From Prevotellaceae bacterium (GTDB lineage Bacteria; Bacteroidota; Bacteroidia; Bacteroidales; Bacteroidaceae): a stretch of 54,128 nt of DNA. Positions 34,242-40,943 of this stretch are shown piece after piece. Position 1 is the stretch's first letter; every line of letters starts with the position of its first letter. The stretch spans positions 1-54,128 of the forward strand of contig JAUNOM010000017.1 in NCBI GenBank assembly GCA_030531085.1. Reading direction: 5' to 3'. The notes under the pieces were generated by a model. The model ran no database searches. It was given only the letters and a program-made list of their open reading frames with translations, and was not told the DNA's origin. The position numbers were made by a program, and so were the translations under genes.

Positions 34242-34966
34242 TCATACCGTGTTCAGACCAGCTCTCTTTGCCTGTGAATGCTGATGCTCACGTGGAATAT
34301 GATACACCTTGCCGTCCTTTCTAAGATACGAACCTGTCTGATGGAAAGTGAACGGCACACCACTACGCACACACTGTCCATGCAGGTCCTTCACCCATTC
34401 ATAATCCAAAATACGGGCATATCTGCCAGACTCACCGCCTACAGAAACCTCATCCACATCAGCAGGATTCAGATATGAAGTCAAATCCACACTTTCTATC
34501 ATTGGTGCTACAATGATAAGCCTATGCTTTATAGGAACATTCAAGAATACAGGCAGACGCTTATCCGCCTGTTCCTGGTTCTCAGCCGTACAGCCTATCG
34601 CCACATTATTATATATATCACACCAGTCTTCCGGCAGACATCGTGCAAGCCGCTCAATCCGCTTAGTGAAGAACACAAAGGAACAATCCCTCCGCTGGCG
34701 TATCACCGCCCAGATATCATCACGCCATCCATCAGCCTCCTCAATCAGGAAATCTGATGTAAAGCATAATCCGAATACAGTCCCCGCAGGATATTTCCAA
34801 TTCTTCCTGCGGTCCCGTCTCAATGGCAGCGTAAAAGCCGCTGTTTTCTCACTTCACTGGAAGAAATTGCGGTACCGAAAGCGGCATCCTCACGGTATAC
34901 ATAACAGTGCCTGCACCCTTCACTAATCTTATGGCAACCATGCCATGGATTCCACATCTGCATCAT
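34242..34966 (-). pseudogene. DUF5131 (phage Gp37/Gp68-like) gene, interrupted by a -1 frameshift
   Basis: Two reading frames together make one family member. The upstream one begins MMQMWNPWHGCHKISEGC, with the cysteine cluster C-x6-C-x2-C that suggests an iron-sulfur or metal site, and runs to SSEVRK. The downstream one continues TAAFTLPLRRDRRKNW and goes to the end at 34242 (CFTSDFLIEEADGWRDD, GCTAENQEQADKR, VGGESG). They join if one base is added to the AAAA run at about 34847. The reading is the ordinary -1 slip position, so deletion, sequencing error or tRNA-Lys slippage all fit. The start is the ATG at 34966 (34963 and 34957 are alternatives). The biochemical role of the family is unknown to me; some members sit in phages. 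Confidence 0.72.
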
Positions 34967-34974
34967 AACAGATG

Positions 34975-34982
34975 CAAAGTTA
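34975..34982 (-). promoter_or_regulatory. -7 box of the DUF5131 gene
   Basis: TAACTTTG on the minus strand, 8 bases before the ATG at 34966, so the leader would be about five bases. No TTTG is placed 19 to 21 bases upstream. Confidence 0.55.
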
Positions 34983-35075
34983 ATAATAAAAATCCATATA
35001 ACAGCTTTTAGGAACAATTTAAGAACAAACACAATAAAAATGGTCTGCTTATAATAAGAAAATCATGTACTGAAT

Positions 35076-35106
35076 TTTGCATTTTTCAAAAAAACCTGTA
35101 ACTTTG
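35076..35106 (+). promoter_or_regulatory. Promoter of the TolC-HlyD-MFS efflux operon
   Basis: TTTG (35076-35079), 19 bases, TAACTTTG (35099-35106). Transcription from here gives a leader of about 130 bases before the tolC-type ATG. Confidence 0.85.
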
Positions 35107-35157
35107 CAGCCGATTTCGCCACCCCTACCGAAAAAGGAAAGGAATCGAATTCCGTCG

Positions 35158-35243
35158 ATCGTATAATATTTGATGACTATAATCAAATCAGTTCGCGTGG
35201 ATTCTACGCAGTGATTATAATTTTCAAAAAACAATTATACGAT
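35158..35243 (+). promoter_or_regulatory. Nested hairpin leader that covers the efflux operon start codon
   Basis: Three stems lie inside one another. The outer, ATCGTATAAT (35158-35167) with ATTATACGAT (35234-35243), is perfect and includes the first two bases of the ATG at 35242. The middle, ACTATAATCA (35176-35185) with TGATTATAAT (35212-35221), has one C-A mismatch. The inner, GCGTG (35195-35199) with TACGC (35205-35209), ends in one G-U pair. Such a fold would hide the start codon until something opens it. A 13-codon ORF lies within it. Energies were not computed. Confidence 0.6.
35173..35214 (+). CDS. Possible 13-residue leader peptide of the efflux operon
   Basis: ATG at 35173, stop TGA at 35212, encoding MTIIKSVRVDSTQ. 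It lies inside the leader hairpin; its stop overlaps the right arm of the middle stem and is 27 bases before the tolC-type ATG. A ribosome on it would disrupt the middle stem. No clear ribosome-binding site precedes it, and an AT-rich leader of this length will hold a short ORF by chance fairly often. Confidence 0.3.
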   Translation: MTIIKSVRVDSTQ

Positions 35244-36561
35244 GACAAAATTCATTATGTCCATTGCATTGTTGTCAACAATGCTTTTTTATAACACAGG
35301 CTTCTGCTGCGCATCCCAGCCTGTACGGCTGTCTGTAGACAGTCTCTTTCATCTTATAGACAAGCGCAATCACACCATCCAGTTAGAGTTTCTGAATGTA
35401 AAGGGTGCAGAGGCCGGAGGAGACATAGCCCGTAGCAGCCGTTTACCGCATCTGTCCGCATCTCTGTCCATAGGCTATTTAGGCAATGGGGATCTTACAG
35501 ACCGTGATTTCTGCAATGGCATGGGTATAAAGAACCCTCATTCCAACAACAATTTCGCCATTGAGGCAATGCAGACAATATACAGTGGCGGTGCCGTCTC
35601 CGGCAATATACGTCTGGCGGACTTGAACACTCACATTGCCAAACTATCCCTCATGGAGAACACACAGCAAGTGCGCTTCCTGCTTTTGGGATGGCTGGTG
35701 GATCTGCAATGTCTTCAAAACCGCCTGCGCACTATAGAGAAGAACATCACCCTCGCCCAACAAGTGCTCGGGAATATGCAGGCACGCTTTAAGGAAGGGG
35801 TCATTTTACAGAATGACATCACACGCTACGAGCTGCAAATACAGGACCTATGCCTGCAACGCGACAAAACTTCCGAAGCCGTCCGTACCATAAACTTCCG
35901 TCTTGCCAACTCTCTTGACCTACCAACCACCACCGAATTTGTCCCTGAACTGACACAGTCCGGCACAGGCGATGGCATCATGAGCTACAGCGAGTGGCAA
36001 GAACAGGCACGCTCTTCAAACCTGTCCATACAGAAGGCCGATGCAAGCATCTCGCTCAACAAGACCAAACGCCGCATCATTACAGCGGACAAATATCCGC
36101 ACCTCTCACTATTCGCTTACGGCAAGTTCGACTCTCCTATTGTAACAGAGGTGCCCGTACTCAACAAGAACATAATGTACTGGGGCTTCGGAGCCACCGT
36201 CAGCTTTAACATCGCATCCCTCTACACCACCAACCGGCGCATACACCAAGAACGAATAGCCGAGGACGCAAGCCGTGAGGCATACAATGTCAGCATCAAG
36301 CAGGTGCAGGACAATGTTAAATCAGCCTACGAGAATTATCTCACAGCTGTCTCTGAACTGCGGACAAGGGAGAAGAGTCTTGAACTGGCACGCCAGAACT
36401 ACACTACTGTAAACAACCGCTTCGAGGACGGTATGGCTTTGGTTACAGACATGGTAGACGCCGCCAACGTGCTTCTTACAGCAGAAATAGGTGTGGAAGA
36501 CGCACAGACCATGCTGCTCTTCTGCCATTACAAGCTGAAATACACTACACATACATTATAA
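35242..36561 (+). CDS. TolC-family outer membrane efflux protein
   Basis: 439 residues. A signal peptide of about 24 residues (ending FCCAS) is followed by two related halves rich in long helices, as in OEP/TolC trimers, with VRLSVDSLFHLIDKRN, ARFKEGVILQNDITRYELQIQDL and a second copy near the end NRFEDGMALVTDMVDAANVLLTAE. It should form the outer membrane channel of the tripartite exporter encoded with the next two genes. It precedes the HlyD-type gene by 26 bases. The ATG sits in the base of the leader hairpin. The cysteine pair CC at the end of the signal sequence may be a lipobox. Confidence 0.9.
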   Translation: MTKFIMSIALLSTMLFYNTGFCCASQPVRLSVDSLFHLIDKRNHTIQLEFLNVKGAEAGGDIARSSRLPHLSASLSIGYLGNGDLTDRDFCNGMGIKNPHSNNNFAIEAMQTIYSGGAVSGNIRLADLNTHIAKLSLMENTQQVRFLLLGWLVDLQCLQNRLRTIEKNITLAQQVLGNMQARFKEGVILQNDITRYELQIQDLCLQRDKTSEAVRTINFRLANSLDLPTTTEFVPELTQSGTGDGIMSYSEWQEQARSSNLSIQKADASISLNKTKRRIITADKYPHLSLFAYGKFDSPIVTEVPVLNKNIMYWGFGATVSFNIASLYTTNRRIHQERIAEDASREAYNVSIKQVQDNVKSAYENYLTAVSELRTREKSLELARQNYTTVNNRFEDGMALVTDMVDAANVLLTAEIGVEDAQTMLLFCHYKLKYTTHTL

Positions 36562-36587
36562 CAATAACAATAAGAAATCACAACATC

Positions 36588-37619
36588 ATGTACAGAAAAA
36601 CAAAGATACGCATATACAATGCTATAGTCATCATCCTACTCCTCTCTGGTATCACCTATGTAGTCTCACGCTTCGTGCACCTCGGCAATGTAGAGTTTAC
36701 CGACAATGCCTACATCCACCAGCATATCACGCCCATAAACAGCAGGGTTAGCGGCTTCATCAAGGAGATACGCTTCAAAGAATACACCCACGTCCACAAG
36801 GGTGACACCCTGCTGACAATAGAGGATAGCGAATTCCGCCTGCAAGTAGCCCAGGCAGAGGCCGCCCTCAGCAACGCGATAGCGCGCCACAAGGCTTCTG
36901 CCACGAACATACAAACCATACAGAGCAACATCGGAGTGAACGATGCGGCCATCAGCGAGTGCAAAGTGCAACTGGAGAATGCACGCCGCGAGGATGAGCG
37001 TTACAGCAGACTATTGGATCGCAAGTCTGTCACGCAACAGCAGTATGACAATGTTCACACGGCATATCTGGCAACAAAAGCACACTATGAGCAACTGTTA
37101 CGCTCACGCCAGTCCACTTCACTGACGAAGAGTGAGCAGGGACACCGTCTGACACAGAACGATGCCGACATCCGTGTGGCGCAAGCCGCCCTCGACCTGG
37201 CACGTCTCAACCTGTCATATACCGTCATTACCGCCCCTTGCGACGGTGTGCTGGGACGTCAGATTATCAACACCGGACAGTTAGTGCAGCCCGGACAGCA
37301 GCTTGTCGACATTGTTGACTCTTCCAATAAATGGGTCGTAGCCAATTTCCGCGAAACCCAAATGCACCACATCAGCACCGGCAATAAGGTCAGCATAACC
37401 GTTGACGCCATCCCGGGGTGTCATATCACAGGCACTGTAAACTCCATATCTGACGCCACAGGGTCCGCAGTCTCCGCCATGCCTGTGAACAATGCCACTG
37501 GCAACTTTGTAAAAGTGGAACAGCGCATACCTGTGCGCATAACGCTTGACGATACCTCCTCTGAGGTATATCAGCGTCTATGTGCAGGAATGAGTGTGGA
37601 ATGTGAGGTGAAATACTGA
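36588..37619 (+). CDS. HlyD/EmrA-type membrane fusion protein
   Basis: 343 residues: one N-terminal membrane helix (about 10-27), a split biotinyl-lipoyl-like domain (VEFTDNAYIHQHITPINSRVSGFIKEIRFKEYTHVHKGDTLLTIEDSEF at about 40-88, and YTVITAPCDGVLGRQIINTGQLVQPGQ later), a long coiled-coil hairpin between them (about 88-200) and a beta-barrel C-terminus. The layout is that of EmrA, which links an MFS drug pump to TolC. It ends one base before the ATG of the MFS gene, so the two are tightly coupled. Confidence 0.93.
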   Translation: MYRKTKIRIYNAIVIILLLSGITYVVSRFVHLGNVEFTDNAYIHQHITPINSRVSGFIKEIRFKEYTHVHKGDTLLTIEDSEFRLQVAQAEAALSNAIARHKASATNIQTIQSNIGVNDAAISECKVQLENARREDERYSRLLDRKSVTQQQYDNVHTAYLATKAHYEQLLRSRQSTSLTKSEQGHRLTQNDADIRVAQAALDLARLNLSYTVITAPCDGVLGRQIINTGQLVQPGQQLVDIVDSSNKWVVANFRETQMHHISTGNKVSITVDAIPGCHITGTVNSISDATGSAVSAMPVNNATGNFVKVEQRIPVRITLDDTSSEVYQRLCAGMSVECEVKY

Positions 37620-37620
37620 T

Positions 37621-39195
37621 ATGGCAGAACAACAAAATAACGCCCCCAGCCACTATGGCTTTGCCATGCCGATGTTCAAGGAGTGGGTTCCAGAACGCCT
37701 GCGGCCATGGCTCTACGTCTATCTGGCATTCACCTTCCAGCTGTCAGGCGGTGTGTACATCGGCAGCCTGAACGAAATGATGGGCAGTATGTCACTGATG
37801 CGAGAGGACATACTGATGTGTCTCTACGCCAGCCTGTGCGGTCTGGCGTTCACCTTCCCCATACTGTTCCGCACCAAGTTCCGTTTCACCAACCGCACAC
37901 TGCTGCTCACCTCCGTCATTGGCATCGCATTGTGCAACGTTCTCGGAATGTTTGTCACCAGTCTGCCACTACTTTGGCTCATCTGCTTCATCGCCGGCTG
38001 CTTCAAGATACAAGGAACATTCGAATGTATGTCCAACATACAGCTGTGGATGACACCGAAACGCGATTTCCGCATATTCTTTCCATTGCTCCACCTATGG
38101 ATAATGCTGTCCATATCCGTGTCCGATATGGCGGCGGCATGGTTCTGTCACATAGCCACATTTCACTATGTGGCATGGCTTATGACCGGTATCATGCTGT
38201 TCAATGCCCTGTGGCTGTTCCTTGTCACACGCCATTTCCGCTTCATGAGGCCCCTGCCCTTCTACTCCATCGACTGGCTTGGCGCAATACTGTGGGTGCT
38301 TTCCGTGATGCAGACAGTGTATATATGCTGCTATGGAGAGTTCTACAACTGGTGGGACAGCCCCGTCATTCGCACACTTACAGTCACCGCCACAGTCACA
38401 TTTGTGCTATCGGTGACAAGAATGTTCCTTATACGCCACCCGTATATAGAGCCAAAGATGTGGCGCAACCGCAAGTTGCCGTTCATACTGATACTCGCCA
38501 CCATACAGGAGGCACTCCTCGCCACGGAGCACGTACTGGAGGAGGTGTTCTATGAAGGCGGTATGGAATGGCACAGCTACACCACCGCCACGCTGAACTA
38601 TCCCAGTATGGCAGGTTCCATATTCGCCTGCCTCTTCGCCCTCGTGTGGTTCAACGTGTGGAATCAAAACCGTTCAAGGCTGATAGCTGTGGGCATCACC
38701 GTCTTCATAATGTACTCGCTGTACTTTTACTTCAACATATCCACTGATATCAGTATCAGTCAGCTGTACCTGCCAATGTTTCTGCGCAGCTGCGCGGCCA
38801 CAATCCTCGGCATAGTGATGCTGTGCACCATACAGTCCGCCATGAGTTTCATGGTGTTCTTTCAGTCTTTGGCCATATTCCAGACGCTGCACCTGATGGT
38901 AGGCGGTGTGATAGGCGCCGCCTGCTATGCCTTCGGGCTGCGGTATCTTATGGCGGACAACATGGCCCTATATGGTGACTCCATAGAAGTCATGCCAGAA
39001 CAGATAGGAGGCATATTCTCCCAACTTCAAGTCATAAGCATTAAACAGCTGTATGGCATCGTTACCTATGTCGCCATAGCATTGCTAATCGCTGTACTGG
39101 TATATGATATGCCGTTCAGACGTGAGCATTATCCGTCAATACCGTCATGGACAGCAGTTGGAAAGGTGCTTCGCAAACACTTGAGACGCAAATAA
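37621..39195 (+). CDS. MFS efflux permease, EmrB/DHA2-like
   Basis: 524 residues with about fourteen hydrophobic segments, the number expected for DHA2 pumps. The N-terminal 30 residues are cytosolic (RPWLYVYLAFTFQLSGG starts helix 1). Helix 1 has SGGVYIGSLNEMMGSM. The classic loop motifs of MFS are weak, so this is a diverged member of the family, and I cannot name the substrate. It is the inner-membrane pump of the TolC-HlyD-MFS exporter. It is the last gene of the operon and is followed by a 27-bp palindrome. Confidence 0.87.
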   Translation: MAEQQNNAPSHYGFAMPMFKEWVPERLRPWLYVYLAFTFQLSGGVYIGSLNEMMGSMSLMREDILMCLYASLCGLAFTFPILFRTKFRFTNRTLLLTSVIGIALCNVLGMFVTSLPLLWLICFIAGCFKIQGTFECMSNIQLWMTPKRDFRIFFPLLHLWIMLSISVSDMAAAWFCHIATFHYVAWLMTGIMLFNALWLFLVTRHFRFMRPLPFYSIDWLGAILWVLSVMQTVYICCYGEFYNWWDSPVIRTLTVTATVTFVLSVTRMFLIRHPYIEPKMWRNRKLPFILILATIQEALLATEHVLEEVFYEGGMEWHSYTTATLNYPSMAGSIFACLFALVWFNVWNQNRSRLIAVGITVFIMYSLYFYFNISTDISISQLYLPMFLRSCAATILGIVMLCTIQSAMSFMVFFQSLAIFQTLHLMVGGVIGAACYAFGLRYLMADNMALYGDSIEVMPEQIGGIFSQLQVISIKQLYGIVTYVAIALLIAVLVYDMPFRREHYPSIPSWTAVGKVLRKHLRRK

Positions 39196-39322
39196 CGCAT
39201 CCTGTCCAAATGTTAAATCAGGACCAAGTGAAATGTTAAAGTTTCCTTAGTTTGGATAGTTTTAGCCTTTAAATATGACATATTAACTCCAAAAGCCACA
39301 AGAGAGTCCTCCAATCACATAG

Positions 39323-39383
39323 CTTTTACTGTGCAATCAGGCCCTAATCGTCTTCTGATTAGGGCCTGATTGCACAGTAAAAG
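39323..39383. terminator. Perfect 27-bp palindromic hairpin after the efflux operon
   Basis: The arms 39323-39349 and 39357-39383 are fully complementary over 27 bases around a 7-base loop (GTCTTCT). The stem ends with CTTTTA at the left and TAAAAG at the right, so it could act in both directions. It lies 128 bases after the stop codon, further than most terminators in this window. No T run follows on either side apart from the stem end. Confidence 0.7.
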
Positions 39384-39480
39384 CATACAAATCGCACTAC
39401 AACTTGTATCTTTTTAAAATCGCAAAAATACCATCCCGTTTTTGCCACCTTACAGCCCGTATGACAAGGTCTGCGCCTTT

Positions 39481-39497
39481 GTGGGACAATGTCCCAC
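39481..39497. promoter_or_regulatory. 17-base palindrome, possible operator
   Basis: GTGGGACAATGTCCCAC: two 7-base arms around AAT. It lies 63 bases before the -33 box of the gene at 39623. This size suits a dimeric repressor or activator, but no regulator gene is nearby. Confidence 0.35.
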
Positions 39498-39559
39498 CGA
39501 CATCAATTTAACACGGCAGGATGAGTTTTCTGAAAAATACGACAAAAACAGGAAATATG

Positions 39560-39590
39560 TTTGCTGTATAAAATAATTATATTACCTTTG
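39560..39590 (+). promoter_or_regulatory. Promoter of the 403-residue secreted protein
   Basis: TTTG (39560-39563), 19 bases, TACCTTTG (39583-39590). The leader of about 28 bases contains two copies of TGTAACAA. Confidence 0.82.
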
Positions 39591-39622
39591 TAACAAGAAG
39601 GACTGTAACAACAATATACAAT

Positions 39623-40834
39623 ATGAAAACTATCAAAGTCTTATTCATTATCCTCATCGCCATACTCACACCCATTATGGTGACATACGCCGCTATCCCC
39701 GACACGGATATACATACAGCAGCAAGCAATCAGACACCCAGAATACAAAAGGTTGAGATAACAGACATAGTGCAATGTGAGTATGACCCGGCGTTTTATA
39801 ACGCTACGGTTGACGTATACTATACCGGTACAACTAATCTACAGGCATATATCGAATATGAAAACAATGTTTCTGGAACCGTATACCATTCCAATAGATC
39901 ATATTACACAAAATTTAACATTGAAAATATTGATTCCCGGAAAAATGCCTGCATACATATTACGGCAACCAATGACTACAGTATGGCCACCCGTACTATT
40001 GAACTGCTTAGCGGAATTGGGCCTACAACACCATCGTCAGGCATCAGCATCATTACAGACGGATTGAATGGTACAGACATTCCATCAGCCTTCCAAAGCC
40101 ATTCTGTGCACATAGACCACAAAGGGAACACACTGACCGATCACAAATGGAAATACCTGCAACAGTTAAAGAATGGAGTTTACGAGGTTATCTCCACATC
40201 CGAAGACGCAAATTTCACAATACCTGCCATCACAAATGAGAGCAAATACAAGATAAATGATGAAGTATGCGTTAATGGTATGATTATATACCAAGGCACT
40301 CTGGACGGAATGGCGGTAGAGACAATACAGGATATGCCACTGGACATGAAACCGCATATAACAAAAGTGGAGATAATAGAGAAGAGGCCGTGTGAGGACA
40401 ATCCTACATTTTATGATGTCACTCTGGACGCATACTATATTGGCGGTGCATATACTTCTGTTATGGTGGAGGAAGAAGACAACCCCAGCACTGCCTATTA
40501 TCCCTCTTACACTCAAGACTATTCCAGATTTCACCTGCAATATATAGACTCATGGCGCAAGGTTTACATAAGTGTAACAACAGAAAATGATTACGGCAGC
40601 GACACATATACCATAGAACTGCCGGCAACAGAGGATGACGATAATACAACTTCATTGAAACAACTCCTGTCGGACTCTGACATTTATTGTGACGTTTACG
40701 ACTGTAAGGGCATATTCATAAAGAAAATAATGGAGTACAACGAGATACTATCACTCTGTAATAAGGGAATATTGTTTGTGAAGATATTTAAAGACAAAAG
40801 GTATGTAACCACCACGAAGTTCATCAACCGATGA
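39623..40834 (+). CDS. Secreted protein of unknown function with a duplicated domain
   Basis: 403 residues. A signal peptide (about 1-23, ending TYA-A) is followed by two copies of a domain of about 89 residues (40-128 and 245-333). Shared features are I-x-KVEI, a cysteine at the start of CE-x(2,3)-P-x-FY, then DxYYxG, ID-S and ITATNDYS against VTTENDYG, ending in TIEL. Between them (140-235) lies a different region with DITGLNG-like turns. The C-terminal 50 residues (IYCDVYDCKGIFIKKI, then KGILFVKIFKDKRYVTTTKF) resemble the type A sorting domain of type IX secretion cargo. No function is assigned. It has its own promoter and a terminator shared with the convergent rsh gene. Confidence 0.75.
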   Translation: MKTIKVLFIILIAILTPIMVTYAAIPDTDIHTAASNQTPRIQKVEITDIVQCEYDPAFYNATVDVYYTGTTNLQAYIEYENNVSGTVYHSNRSYYTKFNIENIDSRKNACIHITATNDYSMATRTIELLSGIGPTTPSSGISIITDGLNGTDIPSAFQSHSVHIDHKGNTLTDHKWKYLQQLKNGVYEVISTSEDANFTIPAITNESKYKINDEVCVNGMIIYQGTLDGMAVETIQDMPLDMKPHITKVEIIEKRPCEDNPTFYDVTLDAYYIGGAYTSVMVEEEDNPSTAYYPSYTQDYSRFHLQYIDSWRKVYISVTTENDYGSDTYTIELPATEDDDNTTSLKQLLSDSDIYCDVYDCKGIFIKKIMEYNEILSLCNKGILFVKIFKDKRYVTTTKFINR

Positions 40835-40884
40835 CTTTCATATAATGATTATATTCATTACAACACAACAAAAGACATAACAGA

Positions 40885-40926
40885 CAACGGACTCATCATT
40901 CATCTGATAGAATAATGAGTCCGTTG
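40885..40926. terminator. Terminator, secreted protein / rsh
   Basis: CAACGGACTCAT (40885-40896) pairs perfectly with ATGAGTCCGTTG (40915-40926), and four more pairs form after one mismatch. It lies 18 bases from the rsh stop and 50 bases after the plus-strand gene, so it probably serves both. Confidence 0.8.
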
Positions 40927-40943
40927 CACTTGTATCACTATAT

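Larger units (their letters stand above)
39196..39622. other. 427-base intergenic region after the efflux operon
   Basis: No gene is supported. It contains the 27-bp palindrome (39323-39383), a 17-base palindrome (39481-39497) and the promoter of the next gene. I see nothing in 39196-39320. Confidence 0.8.

Noticed and set aside
34840-34850. Programmed -1 frameshift in the DUF5131 gene
   Set aside because: The slip site lacks a classical X XXY YYZ heptamer in the frame and a clear downstream pseudoknot, so a simple base loss is favoured.
34242-34966. Prophage, suggested by a phage Gp37/Gp68-like gene
   Set aside because: No other phage gene, integrase or attachment site nearby; neighbours are chromosomal genes.
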